21,893 nucleotides of DNA from JAHDWY01 sp964632865. GTDB lineage: Bacteria > Hydrogenedentota > Hydrogenedentia > Hydrogenedentales > SLHB01. The notes beneath the pieces are model-generated. The model did no database searches and was not told the origin of the DNA. It worked only from the letters and a program-made list of their open reading frames with translations. Below, in pieces: positions 1 through 7,840 of this stretch. The DNA is taken from NCBI GenBank assembly GCA_964632865.1, contig CAZWDH010000095.1:1-21893 (forward strand), given 5' to 3'. The translations under genes and the position numbers were made by a program. Within the stretch, counting starts at the first letter, position 1. Each line of letters opens with the position of its first letter.

Positions 1-2313
1 TCCGGCGCGCTACGATGGGAATCCCATCCTCCTGGCTTGAACTTCAGCGCCATCGTCACCACGGAAGATCTAAACGGCGATGGCTCGATGGAGATCCTGC
101 TGAAAGCGGGACGCCCTGCCGAACCCTACGGCGCCGCGGCACTGGTCGCGCTCGATGATGGAAACTTGCTCTGGCGGTATGATGTGGACCCCATGTCGTA
201 CGCGTGGTACCTGTACGCCGACCGCTATCTTCCGGAGCGGGACGACAAACAACTCGTGGTTATCATGCACGGCTATCCCCCGGACGAGGAGAACGGCTAC
301 ATCGCGTTCTTTCGTTTCGACGAGACGGAACCACAGCCGACGCAGCAGTGGCGCTACGACTTCGACGATTACACCTGTTTCCCCAGTCTCTTGCGCACCG
401 ATCTCGACGGCGACGGCGTCCAGGAGTTGGCCGTCGAAACGCACAGCCGCATGTGGTTCTTCGACGTCGTTTCCGGCGAAATGAAACACTTCGCCTCGTG
501 GGACGTGTCGCCCGCGAACGTGCGCAGCTATGGCTTGGTCAAGTTCGTCGATCTCAACAAGGACGGCCGGGAAGATTTCCTCTGCATCGCCAACTTCGCG
601 CAACATCACGAAGTACTGTTGAACGTGGACGGAAAGATGGAGAAGGCCTGGAGCTACGGCTGGCCCGAAAGCGTCACAACCGGAAAGGTCGTCACGACCT
701 GGCCCGAACCACCGGACGTGGATGTGGACGGCGATGGCGATCTCGAGATTGTCGTGTCCATGTATAACTCCGGAGACGATAACGCATGGCTCACGCGGGT
801 ATACGACGCCGTCACCGGCGAATTGCAGTATCGGATTCCCGGCGCGATCGCCGTGTCCACCGCCGATATCAACGGCGACGGTTCCTGGGACATCCTCGCG
901 AACCTAAGCAAGGATCCGACGCGGGCGGACCTCGATGGCGCGCAACTCATCTCTTGCGCGGACGGGGTAAAGACGCTTTGGGAAAATGCGGAAGCTACGG
1001 CTGTCGGCCTTGACGCAGACGGCGCGCCGCGCGTGTCCAAGGACGGTACCACGTTTGAACTGGCGCACGACACGAATGGCGGCTTCGCCCTTGAACTGTG
1101 GACCGCTCCAACTCCGCCGGAACGCCCGGAATTCCACAACATCCCCGCCGTCGTTGGTCCGGCCATGCCAAAGGTGCTCGTTGCCGATCTGACCGGCGAC
1201 GCGGCGCACGAGGTGGTCCTGTACCAGGAACCATCCGTCCGCGTGCTTTCGCTGGATGGCAATGTCTTCAATACGCAATACGAAACCAATTCGACTTCTG
1301 TTCCAGTAATTGCCGATCTGGATGGCGATGGCGTCAACGAAATTGTCGAGACCAACGTAGCGCCGGGTCATCAGCCCGTAATCGAAGCGCGATCGTTGGC
1401 CGGGGGACCGAAGACGATCTGGCGCACCGAATTGCCGCCACCGGATCGACCCGGTCTGCCCGCCACCACGCGCGCGGCCTATGTGCGCACGGGAGACTTC
1501 ACCGGAGGCAAGACACCCGACCTCTACTTCTGGGCCGGCACGCCCCTCGTGCGAAGCACGGTGATAAGTGGCCAAACCGGCGACATGCTCTGGGATAAAG
1601 GCGAAACGCCCAATCTCGAGCGGTACTGGGGACCCAGCGTCAATCAGGCGTCCGTCTACGACTTCAATGGAGACGGCAAAAAAGATCTCGTGTTCACCAA
1701 CCCCGACTACTACTGCGTCGCGGACGGACCAACGGGCGAATCGCTGTTGGGCCCCTTGCATCCGCCGAAGATTTTCGATCAACCCAGCCAGGGCTTGTAC
1801 ACATTGCCTGCGATCCTCGAGCGTTCGAGCGGCGGGCCGGTGGTTTGCCTCGTGGCGGGGCACTATTTTCAGGCCGCCATGTCGCTTCACGCCGCGCCCA
1901 TGTGGTACAAGCTACCGCCTGCCGGAGAAGCGCGCTGCGCGGAAGAAGGGTTCATGCGCCTGCCTGACGGGTCTTGGCTCATGGGATTCGGACGCCAAAA
2001 CGGGAACTTCGCGTGCCTGAACGTTTCGGATGGGTCTGTGCGCTGGGAACTCCCCGTCGAGGCATCCTGCACCGACGTGGCGACCTGCGACATCGATGGC
2101 GACGGCCAACCGGAATTCATCTTCGGGACGAGTCACGGCACGCTCTACGCCGTACGCGATGCAGGCGATCGTCCGGTCGTCGTGTGGCAAGTCGCGCTAA
2201 GCGCCGGGGCGGGCGCGCCCATCGCTGCCGATGTGAATGCCGACGGCTTGAGCGATATCATCGTCCCAACCAACGACGGATACGTGAATCTGTTCGTCTC
2301 GAAGAAACCGTGA
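1..2313 (+). CDS. FG-GAP/VCBS repeat beta-propeller protein, 5' truncated
   Basis: The reading frame is open from base 1, so the true start and any signal peptide lie outside the window; the TTG at 37 is only the first possible start inside it. The visible part is about 770 residues. It is built of repeated Asp-rich loops of the FG-GAP/VCBS type, seen as DLNGDG, DLDGDG, DLNKDG, DVDGDG, DINGDG, DLDGDG, DFNGDG, DIDGDG and DVNADG. These loops typically bind calcium between the blades of an integrin-like propeller. Tryptophan-rich blade strands (LLWRYD, SVRWEL, VVVWQV) also resemble PQQ/WD-type outer-strand motifs. Such proteins are usually exported and act in adhesion or polymer binding. No catalytic motif is visible. 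The family assignment is firm; the ligand and partner are unknown. The epimerase gene follows after 69 nt. Confidence 0.85.
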   Translation, partial: SGALRWESHPPGLNFSAIVTTEDLNGDGSMEILLKAGRPAEPYGAAALVALDDGNLLWRYDVDPMSYAWYLYADRYLPERDDKQLVVIMHGYPPDEENGYIAFFRFDETEPQPTQQWRYDFDDYTCFPSLLRTDLDGDGVQELAVETHSRMWFFDVVSGEMKHFASWDVSPANVRSYGLVKFVDLNKDGREDFLCIANFAQHHEVLLNVDGKMEKAWSYGWPESVTTGKVVTTWPEPPDVDVDGDGDLEIVVSMYNSGDDNAWLTRVYDAVTGELQYRIPGAIAVSTADINGDGSWDILANLSKDPTRADLDGAQLISCADGVKTLWENAEATAVGLDADGAPRVSKDGTTFELAHDTNGGFALELWTAPTPPERPEFHNIPAVVGPAMPKVLVADLTGDAAHEVVLYQEPSVRVLSLDGNVFNTQYETNSTSVPVIADLDGDGVNEIVETNVAPGHQPVIEARSLAGGPKTIWRTELPPPDRPGLPATTRAAYVRTGDFTGGKTPDLYFWAGTPLVRSTVISGQTGDMLWDKGETPNLERYWGPSVNQASVYDFNGDGKKDLVFTNPDYYCVADGPTGESLLGPLHPPKIFDQPSQGLYTLPAILERSSGGPVVCLVAGHYFQAAMSLHAAPMWYKLPPAGEARCAEEGFMRLPDGSWLMGFGRQNGNFACLNVSDGSVRWELPVEASCTDVATCDIDGDGQPEFIFGTSHGTLYAVRDAGDRPVVVWQVALSAGAGAPIAADVNADGLSDIIVPTNDGYVNLFVSKKP

Positions 2314-2382
2314 ACTCGAAAATGATGTCGATACGGCCGAAAGCCGTGTCTACTTCGACGCAACGAAGGAAGTTGGAAGCTT

Positions 2383-3336
2383 ATGAAGAAGGTGTTGGTT
2401 ACCGGCGCGGCCGGGTTCATCGGATCGCACTTGAGCGATGCATTGTTGGCGCGGGGCGATCGCGTAATCGGCGTGGACTGTTTCGACTCGTTCTACGACC
2501 CAGCGGTGAAACGTCGCAATGTGAAAGACGCCTGCGCCAACGATCACTTCACGCTGCACGAGGTCGACATCACTGACGAGCCGGCGCTCCATCGCGTCTT
2601 AGAGCAGGAACGGCCCGACGTGGTCGTGCATCTGGCCGCGCGGGCCGGAGTGCGCCCTTCCCTCGAGGACCCGAACCTGTATCACCGTGTCAACATCATC
2701 GGGTCCCAACACATCCTGGACGCCTGCCGCGCGTTTCCCGTTTCCCATCTCGTGTTTGCATCCAGCTCGTCCGTATACGGAGGCATCAAGGATACGCCGT
2801 TCCGGGAAACGATGGCCTGTGACCGGCCGGTCAGCCCCTACGCGGCGACGAAGCGCATGAACGAACTCATGGCCCACGTCGCTCACCACGTCTACGGCCT
2901 CAAGGTCACGCTGCTCCGGTTCTTCACGGTATACGGCCCGCGGCAACGGCCCGAAATGGCGATCCACATGTTCACGCGACTGATCCACGAGTGCAAGCCC
3001 ATCCCCATGTTCGGGGACGGATCGGCGCGGCGCGACTACACCTATATCGACGACATCCTCGACGGACTGCTCAAATCCGTGGACACGCCGTTCGGATACG
3101 AGATCTTCAATCTCGGCGAAAGCCACACGACCAGTCTGCGGGAACTCATCGATCTGCTGGGCGAAACCTTCGGCGTTCCGGTACCAGTACGAGAACTCCC
3201 GTTTCCGCCGTCCGATATGGAAACGACCTTCGCCGACATCGGCAAGGCCCGCGACCTGCTGGGCTACGCTCCCTCCGTTTCGATGCAGGAAGGGCTCGCC
3301 CGCTTTGCGGAGTGGTATCGCTCAGTCCAGCCATAG
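2383..3336 (+). CDS. NAD-dependent nucleotide-sugar epimerase, UDP-glucuronate 4-epimerase-like
   Basis: This is a 317-residue extended short-chain dehydrogenase, the usual length for the family. The Rossmann dinucleotide motif is at residues 7-14 (TGAAGFIG). The catalytic serine cluster is at 127-130, just before VYG. The Tyr-x-x-x-Lys pair is Y153/K157. The FYDP segment near residue 37, the RFFTVYGPRQRPEMA block and the later FGDG...RDYTYIDD block are typical of UDP-glucuronate 4-epimerases (CapI/LpsL type), which interconvert UDP-GlcA and UDP-GalA for surface polysaccharides. UDP-glucose 4-epimerase or dTDP-glucose dehydratase activity cannot be excluded by eye. The ATG is preceded by AAGGAAG at 2366-2372 with a 10-nt spacer. 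It may be co-transcribed with the upstream propeller gene. No glycosyltransferase lies nearby. Confidence 0.88.
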   Translation: MKKVLVTGAAGFIGSHLSDALLARGDRVIGVDCFDSFYDPAVKRRNVKDACANDHFTLHEVDITDEPALHRVLEQERPDVVVHLAARAGVRPSLEDPNLYHRVNIIGSQHILDACRAFPVSHLVFASSSSVYGGIKDTPFRETMACDRPVSPYAATKRMNELMAHVAHHVYGLKVTLLRFFTVYGPRQRPEMAIHMFTRLIHECKPIPMFGDGSARRDYTYIDDILDGLLKSVDTPFGYEIFNLGESHTTSLRELIDLLGETFGVPVPVRELPFPPSDMETTFADIGKARDLLGYAPSVSMQEGLARFAEWYRSVQP

Positions 3337-3387
3337 CTTGGCCTGTACCACGCGCACCGGTGGCGGCTCCGCGTATCAAACAATGCC

Positions 3388-3416
3388 TTGTCACAGCGGG
3401 ATTCGATGGATATACT
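3388..3416 (+). promoter_or_regulatory. sigma70-type promoter for the XPB-domain protein gene
   Basis: TTGTCA (3388-3393), a 17-bp spacer and TATACT (3411-3416) match the vegetative consensus at five of six and four to five of six positions with ideal spacing. Transcription would start near 3423, giving a leader of about 47 nt before the ATG at 3470. This separates the following gene from the epimerase. Confidence 0.6.
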
Positions 3417-3469
3417 GTCCTTTCATGTGTGTTTACCCTTGTTCATCGGCATGTGGGAGGGGGCTATAA

Positions 3470-5302
3470 ATGCGCCATGGCGCCAGCCTGATCATGGCTC
3501 TGGAAGGCCTGAGCAAACCCGCCTACCTGATTGCACGCGAACTTACGCTGAACAGCCGGTCCGGGCTGACCGTGCGATTCCTGTCGAAAAAACTCGAACT
3601 GCCTGAAGAGGAAGTCGAGTATCTGATCGACGTGAACCACAAGTTGTTCTTTACCGACCTCACCAAGGTCAAGCTTGTCGCGGAAGGCGGGACGGCGGTC
3701 AAGCGCATCTCGGACGGACTGGAAAATCGCGGCGATATCCCCTCCCTGTTCAACGGCGTCAAGGCCCTGAATCCCCACGAATTCCGCCGTCTTGAAGACC
3801 AGATCGGCATAGAGAAACCGGGAGGAAAGAAGGCGGCCGCGGAGGAACTCATCGCCCGAAGTTACGCGCGGCCCGATTCTATCGTGGAGTACGTTGCCAC
3901 GCGCGGGTACTCCGCCCGGGCACAGGAAGTGTTCGATTTTGTCTGGCAATACGAAGGTGGTGTTGTTCCCGCGGCTACGGTGCGCGCCAGCTTCGACCAC
4001 TCGGAATATGAAGTGGAACAGGCGCTGCTGGAGCTGTTCCAGGGTTTCGCGCTGTTCGAAATGTTTCGATTCGATTCGGAAGATCGTTTGGTGCGCATGG
4101 TGGGGCTCCTGTCTGAACTGCGCCAGTGGATGGAAGTATCGAGTGCGCAGCGGCGAAAGAACGCCACACTCAAACCGTGCCGCGGCAAACCGGACTATGT
4201 CGATTCCCGTGGACTCGATTTCTCGGAGCGAATTTGCCGGCTCGTTGCAGCCATCGCGGCCAAACCCGCTCGCCTTCGGGGCGACGGGGACCTCTTTCGA
4301 GAAGACCGCCGGCGTCTTGGGGAATTGTGTTCCGAGGACGACGACCCCTCTCTCCAAACCTGTCTGTGGGTAGCTCAAGGGGTCGGGTGGATTGCGCGGG
4401 TCGACAGCGAACTGCGGGCCGGAGAACTTGAATCTCTTCTCGAAATGAGCCGGATCGATCGGCATCGGATCATCTTCGAATGGCTCACAAGCACGGGGAA
4501 CGAGTCCGCCTCGAAGCGTGTCCTCGCAGGACTGCTCGACGAGATCAAGACCGAAACGTGGTATCCGATTACCGACTTTGTGGACCACGCCATGCGCCTG
4601 GGCTCCGAGACTGAACAGCCGCTGCTCAAGAACGCCGGCGGTCATTGGCACTACGTGAGCCCCACCGCCGCGAGTTCGGAACGCGGACTTGCACGGTCCA
4701 TCGAGGAGACCTTCTTGTGGCTGGGGCTGGTCGACCGTGCAGAAGACGGCGGCCGGGGTCTGTTTTCCATAACAACTCTGGGGGACTGCCTCCTGAAAGA
4801 CTCCAATACGGACAGACTCAAGAAGCTGTTTCCGGAGAAGGACGCGAAGATTATCGTTCAACCCAATTTTGATATTGTCGTTCCGACGCAGGACGTGGAT
4901 CCGCTGCTGACGGTCCCCATGGATCAATTCTGCGTTCGTGGGAGTACGGGTAGCGCTACGGTCTATACGCTATCGAAGGACTCGTTCACGAAAGCCGTGC
5001 AGGAGGGTCACGATGGTGACGCCTTCGTTCAGTTCCTGCTCGACCACAATCGGGGCGGGGGCCTACCCACTAACGTGATGACCACGCTGGAGGACTGGCG
5101 GGGCGGCATGAAGCGCGTGCGGCTTCGCACCTTGCACATCCTCGAGTCCGACGATCCCCTGGTCATGGCCGACCTCATTCATCGCCGGCGGTTCAACAAG
5201 CACTTCGAGGCGGTCGACCCCCGTAAAGTTGTGGCCTTCAAGAAAATCTCCAAGTCCGATCTCGCCAAAGAACTCGAAAAGGAAGGGTTCGTCGTCCACT
5301 AA
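3470..5302 (+). CDS. XPB-type helicase-associated domain protein without a helicase motor
   Basis: This is a 610-residue cytoplasmic protein. Residues about 1-65 look like a winged-helix fold (FLSKKLELPEEEVEYLI). Residues about 428-560 match the helicase-associated domain seen in bacterial XPB/Ssl2-type proteins (Helicase_C_3-like). The signatures are IIVQPNFDIVVP near 460, then YTLSKDSFTKAVQEG, and a short helix ending LPTNVMTTLEDW. No Walker A, DEAD-box or other superfamily 2 motor motif is present, so this is not a helicase itself. Standalone proteins with this domain are generally annotated as helicase-associated, with unknown roles. The ATG is supported by a strong ribosome site (GGGAGGGGG, about 3455-3463) and an upstream promoter. 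The next gene has its own promoter, so co-transcription with it is possible but not required. Confidence 0.75.
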   Translation: MRHGASLIMALEGLSKPAYLIARELTLNSRSGLTVRFLSKKLELPEEEVEYLIDVNHKLFFTDLTKVKLVAEGGTAVKRISDGLENRGDIPSLFNGVKALNPHEFRRLEDQIGIEKPGGKKAAAEELIARSYARPDSIVEYVATRGYSARAQEVFDFVWQYEGGVVPAATVRASFDHSEYEVEQALLELFQGFALFEMFRFDSEDRLVRMVGLLSELRQWMEVSSAQRRKNATLKPCRGKPDYVDSRGLDFSERICRLVAAIAAKPARLRGDGDLFREDRRRLGELCSEDDDPSLQTCLWVAQGVGWIARVDSELRAGELESLLEMSRIDRHRIIFEWLTSTGNESASKRVLAGLLDEIKTETWYPITDFVDHAMRLGSETEQPLLKNAGGHWHYVSPTAASSERGLARSIEETFLWLGLVDRAEDGGRGLFSITTLGDCLLKDSNTDRLKKLFPEKDAKIIVQPNFDIVVPTQDVDPLLTVPMDQFCVRGSTGSATVYTLSKDSFTKAVQEGHDGDAFVQFLLDHNRGGGLPTNVMTTLEDWRGGMKRVRLRTLHILESDDPLVMADLIHRRRFNKHFEAVDPRKVVAFKKISKSDLAKELEKEGFVVH

Positions 5303-5354
5303 GACGGCAAGCAACGCCCCTCTGCCTTCTAAGTGCACTCTCGTCGCGTGACCG

Positions 5355-5384
5355 TTGCATCAAAGGGTGGTTCCTCCTTATGAT
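5355..5384 (+). promoter_or_regulatory. sigma70-type promoter for the PilZ operon
   Basis: TTGCAT (5355-5360), an 18-bp spacer and TATGAT (5379-5384) resemble a vegetative promoter. The predicted start of transcription, near 5391, lies downstream of the longest-ORF start codon, which coincides with the -35 box. This argues for translation starting at 5409. Confidence 0.5.
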
Positions 5385-5408
5385 GGGTGGAATCAAGAGG
5401 ATACCGCC

Positions 5409-6518
5409 TTGCAAGAAGAGTCCCAAGTAGTCCTTGTCAACTGGAATCCCCCCAGCAACCAAACGTTGGTTTGGGTCGCGGTTGCTTGTTTGGTCTTGTT
5501 GTTTGGCGCTCTTTTGATCGAGAAACTGCGCCAGCGGCGGCAACACCAAATGCGCGCGGCCGCGGCCTGGAGCAACGTCGAGTCAATTACCAAAGACAAG
5601 GGGTGTTCGGCGGAGGAGTTGCGCATCTTGCGCGCAGTCATTCGTCGCTGGGCTCCCGACGATCCGCTTCGCGTCATAACCATGCGCCAAGACTTCGACC
5701 GGTGCGTCGAAAAAGAAATGGAATCCTTGCTGCAGCGGGGTGACGAGCAGGAATTGGAGCGTACCGGCACCTTGCTGCGAGACATCCGTAGCCGGCTTGC
5801 GCTTGATTTTGTGCCCTTGGGTCAACGCATCTACTCGACGCGCGAGTTGTATCAGGGGCAGGAGGTATGGTTCGCGCGCGAAGTGGACAAACCTCCCCAG
5901 TGGATCCGCGGATCGATCGCTCTTTCCAACGAGGCGGCATTCCACGTTGCGCCAAAAGAGACGTTGGATTCTGGCCGTCCCGCATTTCAGCCGGACGTCC
6001 CGTTCCGGTTTCGCCTGTTTCGCGACGAGGACGCGCGCTACGCATTCACCACACGCTACCTTCGCAGGGTGAAAGAACCTACGGAATTGGTCTTCCGGCA
6101 CACCTCCAAGCTGGAACGAATCCAGGCGCGGGAACACTATCGGGTGCGACACGAGCAACCAACCAATGTGGGGGTCATGAATGCACCGCTGGACGCGGGA
6201 TCTCCAACACGAGACCGCCGAATCGTGACCCGCCTGCGCGGTCAGATCACGAATATCAGCGCTGGCGGGTTCGCGTTGATTGTTCCCCAGGCCGTCCCGG
6301 CCCAAGTCCTCATTCGAGTGACGCTGGAATTGGAACTCGAAGCGGCCGAACCCTTTGAAGTGGACGCGCGGATCGTCGGCACGACCCCCCTTCCGGGAGG
6401 GCGATACCTCATCCGCGCCGCGTTGTACGAGGAAGACAGCGCCAAACGCGAACTCATCGCCCGGTACGTGGTACATCGGCAGCAGCCCCATCACGAACCG
6501 GCTGGACTGACGGAGTAA
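5409..6518 (+). CDS. membrane-anchored PilZ-domain protein (candidate c-di-GMP receptor)
   Basis: This is a 369-residue protein with one transmembrane helix at about residues 19-37. It is followed by a basic stretch (EKLRQRRQHQ), a cytoplasmic linker domain of YcgR-N type and a C-terminal PilZ domain. Both c-di-GMP-binding PilZ motifs are intact: RxxxR as REHYR at 241-245, and (N/D)xSxxG as NISAGG at 282-287. The family binds c-di-GMP to control flagella, pili, secretion or polysaccharide synthesis. I chose the TTG at 5409 because AAGAGG (5395-5400) sits 8 nt upstream; the longer TTG at 5355 falls on a promoter -35 box. The stop is followed 5 nt later by the next start, so this is the first gene of a compact operon with a polytopic membrane protein, a GspG-like protein and a LarA-like enzyme. 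Confidence 0.85.
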   Translation: MQEESQVVLVNWNPPSNQTLVWVAVACLVLLFGALLIEKLRQRRQHQMRAAAAWSNVESITKDKGCSAEELRILRAVIRRWAPDDPLRVITMRQDFDRCVEKEMESLLQRGDEQELERTGTLLRDIRSRLALDFVPLGQRIYSTRELYQGQEVWFAREVDKPPQWIRGSIALSNEAAFHVAPKETLDSGRPAFQPDVPFRFRLFRDEDARYAFTTRYLRRVKEPTELVFRHTSKLERIQAREHYRVRHEQPTNVGVMNAPLDAGSPTRDRRIVTRLRGQITNISAGGFALIVPQAVPAQVLIRVTLELELEAAEPFEVDARIVGTTPLPGGRYLIRAALYEEDSAKRELIARYVVHRQQPHHEPAGLTE

Positions 6519-6523
6519 ACTAC

Positions 6524-7273
6524 GTGCAATACCTTCGTGAGGCCGCACAGGACGTGCAGCGAAATATTTCGGCCTTCTTGTTCTACGCAGCAGTGTTCAG
6601 CGTAGCCCATATCGCCCTTACGCTCGGGATAGCCCCATTCGAACCCGCGCAAGACGAGACGGCAACCAGGACCTTTCAAATACTCGATATTGTCGCGTTC
6701 CTGGCGTTCATTCACGTGGCCGCATACGGACAGACGGTCGCCTTTTCTCGCCTGGGCCGGGAGATCGACAAACCGCTGTGGAAAGTCCGCACCGACGGCG
6801 ATGCGCTCAAGCGATTCTTCATGATGTGGGCCTTGATGAATCTGACCTCGAACGGTCTGCTCCGCCTGTCGTCCAGCGACTTCGGAAGCGGCGATGCCAT
6901 GGCCATTAACGTCATGTTGTTGTTCGCGGGGTTAGCCGCGTTCGTCGCGTGCGTGCCGGTGGGCGCGTGCATCATGTTTACGGGGCAGGTCAGTTCGAGT
7001 ACCATCGGCGAAAGCCTCGCCCCGTTGTCCCGGCACCCCGCACGTACCGGAACCGTACTCCTCATCATGCTGGCCGAAGTGCTGGCCGTGTTTTTCTTCC
7101 TCTCGCTGTTGGCCGGGGAAGAAGGCGCGATGCCGTCGCTACCGGCCCGGCTGGGCTTCGGCCTGGCTTCTGGTCTGGTACAGGTCTACCTGGAGTGCCT
7201 CGCCCTCGCCGCAACCTGGCACCTCTGCATGATAGACCGTGAGACCGTGGACGAGATCGACCTTGACTTCTAG
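6524..7273 (+). CDS. polytopic inner-membrane protein, unknown function
   Basis: This is a 249-residue hydrophobic protein. Clear membrane segments lie at about residues 17-37, 51-73, 127-153, 175-197 and 208-235, with a weaker one at 98-115. I do not recognise a named family, and no catalytic or transport motif stands out. It starts at GTG, with GGAG (6512-6515) placed 8 nt upstream inside the end of the PilZ gene. Its 3' end overlaps the start of the GspG-like gene. The tight packing suggests it works with the PilZ protein and the GspG-like protein, perhaps as a membrane platform or transporter partner; that is inference from position only. Confidence 0.8.
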   Translation: MQYLREAAQDVQRNISAFLFYAAVFSVAHIALTLGIAPFEPAQDETATRTFQILDIVAFLAFIHVAAYGQTVAFSRLGREIDKPLWKVRTDGDALKRFFMMWALMNLTSNGLLRLSSSDFGSGDAMAINVMLLFAGLAAFVACVPVGACIMFTGQVSSSTIGESLAPLSRHPARTGTVLLIMLAEVLAVFFFLSLLAGEEGAMPSLPARLGFGLASGLVQVYLECLALAATWHLCMIDRETVDEIDLDF

Positions 7274-7808
7274 AACGAAAAAGGTGTTGTTCTTCTCGGC
7301 ATTTGGAAGCATCATCCTCTTCTTCAGCGGCGTCATGAGCCTGTGGATTGTGTCTGTTGCAACGCCCGAAGATTCCCCGCGCGCCCGTATGTTCCGGACG
7401 GAAGCCGACCTGCGAGCACTGAAGACCGCCGTCGAGACCTATGAGATGGACAACGGTATCTACCCTCCGCCAGGACCGGAGGGGCTCGCCAAAGCCATGG
7501 CATACCTCTCGCGAAATGTTGAATACCACGCCGGAGGCGCGCCTCTGGATGGGTGGGCACAGCCGTTTCAGTATGTTCCTGCCTATGCCTACGAGGAAGA
7601 GGATTCTTCGGCATTGCGTGGTGACGATGGGTTCTATGCTCCAGATTCCTACCAGCTCTACTCTCCTGGGATGGACGGCGACCCCGGGTTTGAAGAAACA
7701 CTCAAACAGCGCGACAATATCGTGAGTTGGGATGACGACCGGACCTGGCGGACGCTGTATTCGGAACGGCAACGAACCTACCTTCTGAACAAAGGGCGCC
7801 GACAGTAG
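7263..7808 (+). CDS. GspG-like (major pseudopilin C-terminal domain) protein with an uncleaved N-terminal anchor
   Basis: This is about 181 residues with an N-terminal transmembrane segment (residues about 7-30). The soluble part matches the type II secretion GspG fold: LRALKTAVETYEMDNGIYP, then a DGWAQPFQYVPA strand, then SYQLYSPGMDGDPG near the C terminus. The last is the region that binds calcium in true GspG. Missing is the prepilin-peptidase signature (Gly then Phe-Thr-Leu-Leu-Glu at +1 to +5). Instead there is a Lys-Lys pair and a plain hydrophobic helix, so it is probably not processed and assembled like a normal pseudopilin. I favour the TTG at 7263, which overlaps the previous gene by 11 nt; a GTG at 7239 would add 8 residues but has no ribosome site. 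Related short GspG-domain proteins are common in Planctomycetota-like genomes. Confidence 0.72.
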   Translation: MTSRTKKVLFFSAFGSIILFFSGVMSLWIVSVATPEDSPRARMFRTEADLRALKTAVETYEMDNGIYPPPGPEGLAKAMAYLSRNVEYHAGGAPLDGWAQPFQYVPAYAYEEEDSSALRGDDGFYAPDSYQLYSPGMDGDPGFEETLKQRDNIVSWDDDRTWRTLYSERQRTYLLNKGRRQ

Positions 7809-7840
7809 CTGTTCGAGGGTGACTGGCGTTTGGTGGCGAA

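Noticed and set aside
904..1890. 328-codon minus-strand open frame inside the propeller gene
   Set aside because: It is antisense to clear FG-GAP repeats, its translation shows no domain, and it has no independent start signals.
4645..4665. GG-N10-GC sigma54-like spacing within the XPB-domain gene
   Set aside because: It has the right GG/GC spacing but a poor -12 element, and it is internal to a gene with no start downstream.
3464..4927. 487-codon open frame on the minus strand opposite the XPB-domain gene
   Set aside because: It lies wholly antisense to a gene with a good promoter, ribosome site and recognisable domain. Its translation has no recognisable motif, and long antisense frames are expected in GC-rich coding DNA.
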